64,000 nucleotides of DNA from Procambarus clarkii (taxonomy: Eukaryota > Arthropoda > Malacostraca > Decapoda > Cambaridae). The translations under genes were made by a program, and so were the position numbers. The stretch covers positions 21,398,510-21,462,509 of the forward strand of contig NC_091193.1 in NCBI RefSeq assembly GCF_040958095.1. The letters are read 5' to 3'. Shown piece after piece: positions 45,704 to 56,871 of this stretch. Under the pieces are notes generated by a model. It saw nothing but the letters and a program-made list of their open reading frames with translations, had not been told where the DNA came from and did not search any database. Numbering within the stretch: the stretch's first letter is position 1; each line of letters starts with the position of its first letter.

Positions 45704-46245
45704 CCAGCAAGGGGCGGGTTTACGAGAGACGTCGGCATGACAGGAGACCCCAGCAAGGGGCGGGTTTACGAGAGACGTCGGCATGACAGGAGACCCCAGC
45801 AAGGGGCGGGTTTACGAGAGACGTCGGCATGACAGGAGACCCCAGCAAGGGACGGGTTTACAAGAGACGTCGGCATGACAGGAGACCCCAGCAAGGGACG
45901 GGTTTACAAGAGACGTCGGCATGACAGTAGACCCCAGCAAGGGACGGGTTTACAAGAGACCTCGGCATGACAGGAGACCCCAGCAAGGGACGGGTTTACG
46001 AGAGACGTCGACATGACAGGAGACCCCAGCAAGGGACGGGTTTACAAGAGACCTCGGCATGACAGGAGACCCCAGCAAGGGACGGGTTTACGAGAGACGT
46101 CGACATGACAGGAGACCCCAGCAAGGGGGCGGGTTTACGAGAGACCTCGGCATGACAGGAGACCCCAGCAAGGGGGCGGGTTTACGAGATACCTCGGCAT
46201 GACAGGAGACCCCAGCAAGGGGGCGGGTTTACGAGATACCTCGGC
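45704..46245. repeat. 46-bp satellite, about 12 units
   Basis: Unit CCCCAGCAAGGGGCGGGTTT + ACGAGAGACGTCGGCATGAC + AGGAGA. Local subtypes: GGGACGG/ACAAG in the middle, GGGGGCGG and GAGATACC at the right end. Confidence 0.96.
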
Positions 46246-46439
46246 ACTCCCCCCACACCCCGCAGAACCGTCCACAACCAGAAGCAGCACAACAAAGCAG
46301 GAAGGTTACCCTTTCTAAAAATTAAAAATAATTAAATGCAGCTTCGAGAAAGTAGGAAGCTTTCACATTGGCTAAACTTTGAGCTGACTTTTCGAGCTTG
46401 AAGGGTTGGAGTGTAACAGCTGACATCTCTGGGACCCCT

Positions 46440-46545
46440 AGCGACCCCAGGGGCCCTCCATGCGACCCCAGGGGCCCTCCATGCGACCCCAGGGGCCCTC
46501 CATGCGACCCCAGGGGCCCTCCATGCGACCCCAGGGGGGGCCCCC
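46440..46545. repeat. 21-bp tandem repeat, about 5 units
   Basis: GACCCCAGGGGCCCTCCATG + C. In frame it gives RPQGPSM; no gene. 46546-47270 is spacer with no supported gene. Confidence 0.95.
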
Positions 46546-47272
46546 TCCTGGCCACACCACCTGCTCCGCCCTCAGAGTGGTCCTGGACCAGTACACACCA
46601 CAACACGGCCACAGGTCAGAAGTGCGGGTCCCTGAGCGGTGATCTCGCGGGCTCTGTCGCCCAGCTTCAATATTTATTCAAAAGAACAAATGAAGACAAA
46701 AGTGCAAGCATGTAAGAAGAAAAGAGAGATAATGACAATCTTGCTGGAAGGTGTAGTGAGCTGTGTCTTGCCCCCCAGCTTGAGGAATGTGCGGTTAGCT
46801 TTGTCGTGCCCCCAGCCAGGCTCCCTGAGGGAACAGTAAGGGGTCACCCCTGTGTGTCGCCCCCTGAGGGAACAGTAAGGGGTGTATCGGCCGGAGTGAG
46901 GCCTGGGGTACTCCTGCCTCCCCTAAGGTGGGTGTTGTGGTCCCACCCGCCTCCTGCCTCTTGTTAAATGCTATCCTGATATTTTACGCCCTGTGGTCTG
47001 CTCCACCTGTTTGCTGCACACTCACCACTTTGTTAATTCTCGATGATCCATTAGATCCAGTTCTGGGAATTTTTTAGCCTCACGACCCGCCAGAAAACAC
47101 CCACCTCGCACGGGGGTCGCGACCCGCCCGCTGGAAACCAGTGTTTTAAGAGCAGCTGGCAGCTGCCTGGCGCTCGAATTCCTGGGTGTTCATTTTCTCT
47201 TGAGTTTTCTAAATTGTTATTGTGAAGTGATCCATGGCGGTCATTCGCACAATGTGTTTATTTCTTAGTCTG

Positions 47273-47274
<2 letters not shown>

Positions 47275-47312
<38 letters not shown>
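47275..47312. repeat. (CT)n microsatellite
   Basis: About 17 units. Confidence 0.95.
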
Positions 47313-47315
<3 letters not shown>

Positions 47316-48220
47316 ACCGTTATCTGTCTCGCATTGTAGTCACCCATTGTTTTTTCGGGATGGGGGGGTCTGGTTTGTATTTCATCTTGGAGTTATGTAT
47401 TGTGGGGGTTGGTTTGTAGGGAGTGCATGCAAGCTGCTGGGTCACCAGGGGTGGGGGAGGGACGTCTGAACCAAGCCTGTAACATGCGGATGGTGATCCA
47501 CCTCCTGGTGGCTTGGTGCTGTAGTCTGATGTTTAGTGGTTGTGTGTTCAGGAGTTCCTGGAGCTTCTGGGTTGCCTGATGGTGGACGGTGTTTTGCTGC
47601 TTTTCTTAGCGCCTTATTTTATATTGCCTCTAGCTTTTGCATGTTAGTTTTCTTAAAGGTATGTTGTGGTGCCAGAGGATGACAACTTTGTATCCTGTGT
47701 TCCTACTCCTCTCTTTCACCACCAGCCTTACCCCTCTCCTTCTCCTCTACCTCCTCCTCCTCCCTTTTCCCCTCACACCCCATGTAATCTTCTCCTATCC
47801 TCTCATGGGACCACCTCTTTCTGAATGTGCATCTTCATCTCATGTGTTCAGACAGCATCTTCATCTCATAAGTCGTCTAGACAGCATCCTCGCCTCATCT
47901 GTACAAGCAGCAGGTTCACCTGGTCTGTGCCACCAACACAACCCCACATCAACACTGCTCTCACTACTCCTTACCAGTGTTGGGCAGTCACTCGTCCTGT
48001 GTGTGAACATATCCATTCCCCAGTGTCAGGGTACAACACCCCCCAATAGGAAGAAAACCCACTGGGTTGTCCACCATATAACTTGTGCTGAGACTCAGCT
48101 GGAACTGAAGTAAACAGACAAGGCTAGAGTGTTTGGGCAGCTTACCACACCAGGAACTATACACGGTCATATATTTCCTAAGTTACGTGCTACTAATTCT
48201 GCAACTTGGATGGCACGTCT
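47313..48220. other. Spacer
   Basis: A 158-codon ORF at 47637-48113 has a hydrophobic Leu-rich start, but composition and lack of motifs give no support for a gene. GTCTAGACAGCATC-type short duplications occur near 47845-47890. Confidence 0.4.
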
Positions 48221-48224
48221 CTCT

Positions 48225-48430
48225 CGCTTCCATCCCGCTATTTGGGCTGATCGGTACAGCGATGGCTTCGCTTTTTGCAGGTCGGTGTTCGATCCCCCAA
48301 TGGTCCACGTGGTTGGTCACCATTCCTTCCCCCTCCCACTCCATCCTAACGCCTTCATATCCCTTCAGAGTGGTATATAGTCGTAATGACTCGGCGCTTT
48401 CTCATAATTATCTCATCTTACCTTCTGCTA
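48225..48430 (+). repeat. GACGGTAGAGC SINE, copy 3
   Basis: CGGTACAGCGATGGCTTCGC (box A region), GGTCGGTGTTCGATCCCCC (box B) and AGTGGTATATAGTCGTAATG in order. Confidence 0.75.
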
Positions 48431-48689
48431 ATAATTTCCTTTACCCTGAATCTGTACAGGTACTTCTAAGATGAATTCTTGGAAGGTGAGAGTTTAGGAG
48501 ACACGTGCGGCTGGACCTCACACACACAGCACCTCAAGATGTACTGGACTCTTCCTAAGCTGAATAAGACTCTCATTGGGACTTTTTTCTCTGGAGCAAT
48601 TGTTGTTGACACAGTTGTGTTTCAACAATGATTGAGGATGTGGATTGTGGATGCCAGGTACCAACCAGCGCTGACTCGCTCATTTGATT

Positions 48690-48955
48690 GTTGTAGCCGG
48701 AGGCGACTAGTTTATTGTGCACCCCATACTCATCCTGTGAGCGGTAGCGTAAAAAAGGATTACAGAGGGAACAAAAGGTCTTTATGTAATAATCTCCATT
48801 GAGGTCTGATAAACAATTTCATCTATCCTTCACACCTTATAATTACAATGTCAGCTACTTACAATGTTTTATTTCAACAGTTATGTATTTACAGTTACTC
48901 ATTATACATTAATGGTTGGTCTTGCCGCTATTACATAATTGTTTGAGCAATGGAG
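48690..48955 (-). mobile_element. 3' UTR of the RNase H LINE, copy 2
   Basis: Same order as 12585-12865: CTAGTTTATTGTGCACCCC, GAGCGGTAGCG, AAAGGTCTTT, then ATTATACATTAATGGTTGG. Confidence 0.75.
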
Positions 48956-49145
48956 ATATTAGAGAGTCATACAGGAGCTGCTGTTTGCTATTATTAGTCT
49001 TCACAATACACTAGTTTCTTAATCTCAAATAACGTTTATCTACTGGAAGCGAAATATGGATACAGTACAAGGATTTCAGGTATGTTATCCTTAGTAATAA
49101 GATGAGTCCTCGGCACCCAGCACATCTACTGATTTACACAGATTT

Positions 49146-49149
<4 letters not shown>

Positions 49150-49226
<77 letters not shown>
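49150..49226. repeat. (GA)n microsatellite
   Basis: About 38 units. 48956-49149 and 49227-49430 have no gene. Confidence 0.97.
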
Positions 49227-49229
<3 letters not shown>

Positions 49230-49431
49230 GTGCATGAAGGTGGCCCTCAACAAGGAGCGTCAGCGCCCATGCAGACAACAAGGGCAGTGTGGGAGGTGCC
49301 AACTCTCCCACGGTGATCTCTGAGGGCCCGCTCTGGTTCTAGGGACAAAGGGGAATCTTATGCTACTAGGTTTACGTGACCATACGTGGGCAAGCGTGTT
49401 GCTGTGTAGGCTTGGTCACACGTGAGGTACT

Positions 49432-49433
<2 letters not shown>

Positions 49434-49527
<94 letters not shown>

Positions 49528-49603
49528 CACCTAGTTGTGTTTGCGGGGGTTGAGCTCTGGCTCTTTGGTCCCGCCTCTCAACCGTGTGTGTGTGTGTGTG
49601 TGT
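49434..49603 (-). mobile_element. CR1-like LINE 3' terminus with (TG)n tail
   Basis: On the minus strand the tail GAGGCGGGACCAAAGAGCC..CTAGGTGAGTA runs straight into (CA)45. A second (TG)9 lies at the internal side (49585-49602). Confidence 0.85.
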
Positions 49604-49704
49604 GCTTCACAGGTCCTATACCAGTCATAAAACCATTTTGGTTTGTCTCATGTTTCCCCCGAGTGCCCACCAGTAGTGTGGGTCACTCGGCTCCTCCCGT
49701 TAAG

Positions 49705-50310
49705 ACTGGGCTACAAGTATCTCTGGGCAGTTCGGCTTGTATAGGGATCTAGATGAAGTAAAGTGTAAAGTGTGTGGACATAGGCAGGGACACACACTCG
49801 AACACTATATCTTGGATTGTTGTAAAATTGAGCCTTTTAGAGATAAATCTAAGCTCACTCTGTATGATATGGCAACCTATCTTATTACCATGGATAAATT
49901 ACCTGAAATCCTTGCACTGTACCCACATTTTGCTTCCAGTAGATGAACGACATATGAGATTCAGAAACAAGTAGTGTATTGTGAGGACTAATAATAAACA
50001 GAAGCTCCCCTATGACTCTGTAATATCCCCATTGGTCAAACTATTATGTATTAGCGATAAGACCTACCATTAATGTATGACGACTTACTGTAAATATGTA
50101 GCTCTTGTAATAGCACTTTCTCTGTAACTAGCTGACATTGTATCTATAAGGTGTGAAGGATTGAAGAAATTGTTTATGTAATAATCTACGATGAGGTCTG
50201 ATAAAGACCTTTCGTGCCCTCTGTAATGCTTTTGCGCTACCGCTCACAGGATGAGTATGGGGTGCACAATAAACTAGCCGCCTTCGGCGGCAACAATCAA
50301 TCCCGTTGAG
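49705..50310 (+). mobile_element. RNase H-bearing LINE, 5'-truncated copy 3 with full 3' UTR
   Basis: LGYKYLW, a frame break, then the knuckle CKVCGHRQGHTLEHYILDC, KIEPFRDKSKLTLYDM and LALYPHFASSR*. The 3' UTR runs to GCCTTCGGCGGCAACAATC and ends near 50305. It ties the 3' UTR-only copies at 12585 and 48690 to this LINE. Confidence 0.8.
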
Positions 50311-50555
50311 GAAGGAGTCGGCCGGCAGACATGCCCATATTCACAAGCTGCTGTACAAACTAAGGAAGGTGTTTCCTGCTTGCTCCCTTGGGTAACACAT
50401 CCTCAAGCTCTCCTTGTTGACATTCTCGAAGGAAGAACACCAGAGGACAAGAGGAGGAGACGAAGGTGAGGAGCATGAAAGGAAACAATACAAGGCAACT
50501 CCCCGTGACTCTGCTGTTCACACTATAAACTAAGCGAAAAAACCAGGTTGGGCAC

Positions 50556-50558
<3 letters not shown>

Positions 50559-50649
<91 letters not shown>
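50559..50649. repeat. (GA)n microsatellite
   Basis: About 45 units. 50311-50558 and 50650-51030 show no gene. Confidence 0.97.
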
Positions 50650-50651
<2 letters not shown>

Positions 50652-51036
50652 AATGCCACAGCTTCCTGGAGTGCGACACATGATGTAACAAGGAAGAAGA
50701 GTGCCACCAGTCCCCAGGCGGGCTGAAGGGAAAGTGCCAGGGGCTGCAGGCACCGTCAACAACTAAGATAATAACTCTCAGTTTACACGCGGAAGAAAGC
50801 ACTCAGCTCATCTTCAACGAAGGAGGTGGCAGGTGTTTGCGTGGGAGAAAGGCCAAGCAGGAGACCTCAACCGCTCCAGCCACCACCAACACAATAAAGT
50901 AGAAATTCCTGTCACATATTCCACGACGGTGTCCTTCACGAAGGAACTAACATAACCTCAACCACGGTATTATGACATGTCGGGACCGGCCTCCACCCTT
51001 TAGAACGTTGTGGATCATATTTTGTCCCAGTGAAAG

Positions 51037-51140
51037 GTGCGCCCCGCCCACAGGAGACGCTTCCCGCCCACAGGAGACGCTTCCCGCCCACAGGAGACGC
51101 TACCCGCCCACAGGAGATACGTCTCTGTGGGCGGGACCCA
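51037..51140. repeat. 20-bp tandem repeat with inverted last unit
   Basis: CGCCCACAGGAGACGCTTCC, four copies, then ATACGTCTCTGTGGGCGGGA, an inverted unit. Confidence 0.93.
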
Positions 51141-51236
51141 CGCCTTCTTGGGACCTACCTTCTAGCCAATCTATTTTTTCTCTATTGTGTCTACTACATA
51201 TATTTCTCTCTAATGCACACACATACACATCCAAGG

Positions 51237-51395
51237 AAGCAGCCCTTAGCAGCTGTCTAACTCCCAGGTACCTATTTACTGCTAGGTAACAGGGGCATCA
51301 GGGTGGAAGAAACTGCCCATTTGTCTCCCCCTAGTCCGGGAATCGAACCCAGGCCACAGGATTACGCGTCTCGCGCGCTGTCCACTCAGCTACCA
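51237..51395 (-). repeat. tRNA-derived SINE, partial copy of the 44245 family
   Basis: The minus strand has box A-like TGGTAGCTGAGTGGACAGCG, box B-like CTGGGTTCGATTCCCGG and GTAAATAGGTACCTGGGAG. Confidence 0.75.
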
Positions 51396-51411
51396 GACCG
51401 TCCGCCCTATG

Positions 51412-51721
51412 TGTGTGTACTCACCTATTTGTGCTTGCGGTGGTTGAGCTTTGGCTCTTCGGTCCCGCCTCTCAACTGTCAATCAACTGGTGTACAAATT
51501 CCTGAGCCTACTGGGATCTATCATATCTACATTTAAAACAGTGTATGGAGTCAGCCTCCACCACATCACTTCCTAATGCATTCCATCCGTTAACTACTCT
51601 GGCACTAAAGTTCCTTCTAACGTCCCTGTGGCTCATGTGGGTACTCAGTTTCCCCTTGTTCGCGTCCCACCAGTGTTGAATAGTTTATCCTTGTTTACCC
51701 GGTCGATGTGTGTGTGTGTGT

Positions 51722-51776
<55 letters not shown>
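51412..51776 (-). mobile_element. CR1-like LINE 3' part flanked by TG repeats
   Basis: On the minus strand: NTGGTRTRGN-like, HMSHRDVRRNF-like, VEADSIH.., and the tail to AGGTGAGTACACACAC. A (TG)n at 51706-51776 borders the internal side. Confidence 0.8.
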
Positions 51777-51779
<3 letters not shown>

Positions 51780-51991
51780 AAAAGTGTCAGTGAGAGAGAG
51801 AGAGTAGCGACACACTTCACCACAATATTCACTGCTCACACACTCAACACACGTATCTCCCCCCCCCCCCCACACACACACATTACAATGACCCCCTCCC
51901 TCCTCTCGCACGCACAGGCATTCACAGGCACTTTAGTCATATACACACACACACGTATGTCACAATGACCACTACTTTCACACACAAACAC

Positions 51992-51992
<1 letters not shown>

Positions 51993-52074
<82 letters not shown>
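51993..52074. repeat. (AC)n microsatellite
   Basis: About 40 units, with shorter AC runs at 51870 and 51940. Confidence 0.96.
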
Positions 52075-52078
<4 letters not shown>

Positions 52079-52104
52079 TGTGGTCTACTGTGGTCTACAC
52101 ACAG

Positions 52105-52143
52105 GTCTAATAGGTGAGTACTAATAGGTGAGTACACACACTC
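52105..52143 (+). mobile_element. CR1-like LINE terminal remnant, duplicated
   Basis: TAATAGGTGAGTAC occurs twice in tandem, then ACACAC. Only the last bases of the LINE. Confidence 0.55.
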
Positions 52144-52149
52144 TGGCAC

Positions 52150-52640
52150 TTATTCAGACACAGGACACAGAATGGGAGATGAAGTCCTTCAAGAAAACGG
52201 ACAGAAAGAAAGATCTAGAAGTTAATATCACACCAAACCTGTCTCCTGAAGCCCACATCAAAATAATAACATGTGTGGCGTATGCGAGGCTGGCTAATAT
52301 CAGAACTGCCTTCAGGAACCTGTGTAAAGAATCATTCAGAATCTTGTACACCACATATGTAAGACCAATCCTGGAGTATGCGGCCCCAGCATGGAGCCCG
52401 TACCTTGTCAAGCACAAGACGAAGCTGGAAAAAGTTCAGAGGTATGCCACTAGGCTAGTCCCAGAACTAAGAGGCATGAGTTACAAGGACAGGCTGCGGG
52501 AAATGCACCTCACGACACTGGAAGACAGAAGAGTAAAGGGAAACATGATCACTACCTACAAAATCCTCAGAGGAATTGACAGGGTAGATAAGGATAAACT
52601 GTTTACTGACGTCACTGACATGAGGAAGCACTCACATACG
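52150..52640 (+). mobile_element. CR1-like LINE polymerase fragment, best preserved
   Basis: An open frame of about 160 codons (52128-52643) covers LEVNITPNLSPEAHIK, RTAFRNLCKESFRILYTTYV, RPILEYAAPAWSPYLVKHKT, KLEKVQRYATRLVPELRGMS, YKDRLREMHLTTLEDRRVKG and NMITTYKILRGIDRVDKDKL in order. This is the thumb and C-terminal part of a CR1-clade polymerase; the catalytic YxDD region is absent. It ends in a short tandem repeat instead of the usual C-terminus. Confidence 0.85.
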
Positions 52641-52736
52641 TGAGGAGGCACTCACAGACGTGAGAAGGCACTCACAGACGTGAGGAAGCACTCACAGACG
52701 TGAGGAAGCACTCACAGACGTGAGGAGGCACTCATT
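52618..52736. repeat. 20-bp tandem repeat, about 5-6 units
   Basis: TGAGGAAGCACTCACAGACG and close variants, beginning exactly where the LINE coding region is interrupted. Confidence 0.92.
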
Positions 52737-52827
52737 TTGTGTAAGACTCTCAACTTATATCAGGTGAGATGTAAAGCACTCACAGATTCCTGGTGTTATA
52801 GCAACTGTGATGGCAGACCTTGTTGCC

Positions 52828-55165
52828 ACAGGCACCAGTAGACTATGGTGCCACACCTGGCCCCAGGCACCAGTAGACTATGGTGCCACACCTGGCCCCA
52901 GGCACCAGTAGACTATGGTGCCACACCTGGCCCCAGGCACCAGTAGACTATGGTGCCACACCTGGCCCCAGGCACCAGCTGACCATGGTGCCACACCTGG
53001 CCCCAGGCACCAGTAGACTATGGTGCCACACCTGGCCCCAGGCACCAGTAGACTATGGTGCCACACCTGGCCCCAGGCACCAGTAGACTATGGTGCCACA
53101 CCTGGCCCCAGGCACCAGTAGACTATGGTGCCACACCTGGCCCCAGGCACCAGCTGACCATGGTGCCACACCTGGCCCCAGGCACCAGTAGACTATGGTG
53201 CCACACCTGGCCCCAGGCACCAGCTGACCATGGTGCCACACCTGGCCCCAGGCACCAGTAGACTATGGTGCCACACCTGGCCCCAGGCACCAGTAGACTA
53301 CGGTGCCACACCTGGCCCCAGGCACCAGTAGACTATGGTGCCACACCTGGCCCCAGGCACCAGTAGACTATGGTGCCACACCTGGCCCCAGGCACCAGCT
53401 GACCATGGTGCCACACCTGGCCCCAGGCACCAGTAGACTATGGTGCCACACCTGGCCCCAGGCACCAGTAGACTATGGTGCCACACCTGGCCCCAGGCAC
53501 CAGTAGACTATGGTGCCACACCTGGCCCCAGGCACCAGTAGACTATGGTGCCACACCTGGCCCCAGGCACCAGCTGACCATGGTGCCACACCTGGCCCCA
53601 GGCACCAGTAGACTATGGTGCCACACCTGGCCCCAGGCACCAGTAGACTATGGTGCCACACCTGGCCCCAGGCACCAGTAGACTATGGTGCCACACCTGG
53701 CCCCAGGCACCAGTAGACTATGGTGCCACACCTGGCCCCAGGCACCAGCTGACCATGGTGCCACACCTGGCCCCAGGCACCAGTAGACTATGGTGCCACA
53801 CCTGGCCCCAGGCACCAGTAGACTATGGTGCCACACCTGGCCCCAGGCACCAGTAGACTATGGTGCCACACCTGGCCCCAGGCACCAGTAGACTATGGTG
53901 CCACACCTGGCCCCAGGCACCAGCTGACCATGGTGCCACACCTGGCCCCAGGCACCAGTAGACTATGGTGCCACACCTGGCCCCAGGCACCAGTAGACTA
54001 TGGTGCCACACCTGGCCCCAGGCACCAGTAGACTATGGTGCCACACCTGGCCCCAGGCACCAGTAGACTATGGTGCCACACCTGGCCCCAGGCACCAGCT
54101 GACCATGGTGCCACACCTGGCCCCAGGCACCAGTAGACTATGGTGCCACACCTGGCCCCAGGCACCAGTAGACTATGGTGCCACACCTGGCCCCAGGCAC
54201 CAGTAGACTATGGTGCCACACCTGGCCCCAGGCACCAGTAGACTATGGTGCCACACCTGGCCCCAGGCACCAGTAGACTATGGTGCCACACCTGGCCCCA
54301 GGCACCAGTAGACTATGGTGCCACACCTGGCCCCAGGCACCAGCTGACCATGGTGCCACACCTGGCCCCAGGCACCAGTAGACTATGGTGCCACACCTGG
54401 CCCCAGGCACCAGTAGACTATGGTGCCACACCTGGCCCCAGGCACCAGTAGACTATGGTGCCACACCTGGCCCCAGGCACCAGTAGACTATGGTGCCACA
54501 CCTGGCCCCAGGCACCAGCTAGACCATGGTGCCACACCTGGCCCCAGGCACCAGTAGACTATGGTGCCACACCTGGCCCCAGGCACCAGTAGACTATGGT
54601 GCCACACCTGGCCCCAGGCACCAGTAGACTATGGTGCCACACCTGGCCCCAGGCACCAGTAGACTATGGTGCCACACCTGGCCCCAGGCACCAGTAGACT
54701 ATGGTGCCACACCTGGCCCCAGGCACCAGTAGACTATGGTGCCACACCTGGCCCCAGGCACCAGCTGACCATGGTGCCACACCTGGCCCCAGGCACCAGT
54801 AGACTATGGTGCCACACCTGGCCCCAGGCACCAGCTGACCATGGTGCCACACCTGGCCCCAGGCACCAGTAGACTATGGTGACACACCTGGCCCCAGGCA
54901 CCAGTAGACTATGGTGCCACACCTGGCCCCAGGCACCAGCTGACCATGGTGCCACACCTGGCCCCAGGCACCAGTAGACTATGGTGCCACACCTGGCCCC
55001 AGGCACCAGTAGACTATGGTGCCACACCTGGCCCCAGGCACCAGTAGACTATGGTGCCACACCTGGCCCCAGGCACCAGTAGACTATGGTGCCACACCTG
55101 GCCCCAGGCACCAGTAGACTATGGTGCCACACCTGGCCCCAGGCACCAGCTGACCATGGTGCCAT
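52828..55165. repeat. 35-bp satellite, about 67 units, with 175-bp higher order
   Basis: Unit CACCAGTAGACTATGGTGCC + ACACCTGGCCCCAGG. A second type (CAGCTGACCATGG) occurs 14 times: 52976, 53151, 53221, 53396, 53571, 53746, 53921, 54096, 54341, 54516, 54762, 54832, 54937, 55147. Its usual spacing is 175 bp (five units). One unit is 36 bp (54516). The repeated 62-68-codon ORFs are artefacts. Confidence 0.98.
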
Positions 55166-55334
55166 GTGTCCCTGGACGGGCGGTGTTGTCAACAGGTTGG
55201 TACAATGACACCAGTCTTGGTCTGGCCTCGTACCATTTCCTGCGTCCAGTGAGGGGTACCTCCCTCACTCCCACCCTGCCTCCTATACACCCTGCCTCAC
55301 TATACAGAACTAAAGCCCCACAACAGGAGGCGGC

Positions 55335-55552
55335 CCATGCACCAACACCCACGCACCAACACACACGCACCAACACACACGCACCAACACCCACGCACCA
55401 ACACACACGCACCAACACACACGCACCAACACACACGCACCAACACCCACGCACCAACACACACGCACCAACACCCACGCACCAACACACACGCACCAAC
55501 ACCCACGCACCAACACACACGCACCAACACCCACGCACCAACACACACAAAC
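55335..55552. repeat. 14-bp tandem repeat
   Basis: CACGCACCAACACC and CACGCACCAACACA units, about 15, partly alternating as 28-bp pairs. Confidence 0.96.
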
Positions 55553-55689
55553 ATTCCATGGGAGATCTAGTGCGCAAAAATCACTTCCGTTGGTGCCAAA
55601 CAGGCAAGGAGCGTCACGTGACCTCAAGGCCACCACAACAGTCACGGGGAGGTGACACATCACAACATCATCACACAAAACTGAATTTA

Positions 55690-55802
55690 ACCCTTGTATG
55701 AACCCAGTCTAACAGCCTGGTTAACCAGACCACCAACCAGGAGGCCTGGCCGGAGACCGAGCCCCGGGAGCATCGATCCCCGGAACCAATGTAAGGTAGG
55801 AG
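55690..55802 (+). repeat. GGAGGCCTGGCC dispersed repeat
   Basis: AACAGCCTGGTTAACCAGAC, ACCAGGAGGCCTGGCCGGAG, ATCGATCCCCGGAACCA. Homologous to 18018-18098. Confidence 0.65.
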
Positions 55803-56260
55803 CCTCTTCTCGGACCAAATCGGCCAAACCCCCTCCCTGAAAGTATATTACTGTTCCAGTAATAGTTTGAGTATATTAGCAGTTAGTGAACCTTAATCCT
55901 GAACATATTATTCTCAAGTTATAACTTTATTGTGATATAAATCGTTGGTTTACAATATAAAGTATATGCTGAAAATGCTTCTCTGAGAAAAATTTTCTTC
56001 TGAAAATCGGAATTATTGGGTACACTGAAATAGTTTACGAATTCCATATTTCACATTATCATCAGTGCAACGAATTAGTAAAAAAAAAAAAAAGCACCGT
56101 GATATTGGCGCTTTCCATGTACCGGAATCAGTAGGTGAGGTGGGTTGATGGGGTTCGTACATTTTTGGCTAGGCATACAGGGTATGGGGTCCAGGCAGGT
56201 GCTGCACATTCCAAGACTAGTCTCAAGTAGGTGGTGTACAATGCAGACGAGGAGTCAAGA
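55803..56260. other. AT-rich spacer
   Basis: A poly-A run (56080) and no gene. Confidence 0.5.
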
Positions 56261-56264
56261 ACGT

Positions 56265-56322
56265 GGCTGAAACATGTTGACCAAACCACACACTAAAAAG
56301 TGTAGGGACGACGACGTTTCAT
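56265..56322. mobile_element. Half of the fold-back element
   Basis: ACATGTTGACCAAACCACAC and GGGACGACGACGTTTC match one arm of 6794-6942. Confidence 0.6.
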
Positions 56323-56339
56323 CGTACACCAAAAAAAAT

Positions 56340-56440
56340 CGACGTGGAATCAAAGAACAAATCCACAGGCGCCTTAAAGAGGGTTCGAACCTGTGTGCGG
56401 AGTGTTCCCAGACGAGCTCTAGTCAACTGCACCACCACAT
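56340..56440 (-). repeat. CACGGCCCTTGTGG SINE head
   Basis: GAACAAATCCACAGGCGCC and GAGGGTTCGAACCTGTG (inverted box B) match the minus head at 40637. Confidence 0.6.
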
Positions 56441-56589
56441 GGGCAAAATAATTGCAACCTGGAGTGCTACTGCACCCAAGAGGGTCCAGAGTCCAGAGCC
56501 AGAGCCTCGAAACTGAAGCCTAACCGAGGTGTCACAATTCTCTCCATTCCCCGCGTTAATGTGCTATGTGTTGAAGTGGCAGCGTCAGA

Positions 56590-56664
56590 GGTAGTACTAC
56601 TGGTTCACAGTTGAGAGGCGGGCCCAAAGAGCCAGAGCTCAACCCCCGCAAGCACAACTAGGTG

Positions 56665-56753
<89 letters not shown>

Positions 56754-56763
56754 ACACACACAC
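56590..56763 (+). mobile_element. CR1-like LINE 3' terminus with (CA)n tail
   Basis: GAGAGGCGGGCCCAAAGAGC, then CAACTAGGTGAGTA and (CA)n of about 48 units with one TA. Cleanest example of the terminal microsatellite. Confidence 0.85.
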
Positions 56764-56871
56764 GAGGACACTGTGAACATTAAACAACACGAAGCAAACT
56801 TAACATAAATAACATATTAGAGAATACAGTCTCCAGGGGATATAAATGTTGATGAGTTACATCATTGGGGT

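Noticed and set aside
47637-48113. 158-codon ORF with Leu-rich start
   Set aside because: CT-rich composition explains the hydrophobicity; it includes a SINE-adjacent duplication and no motif.
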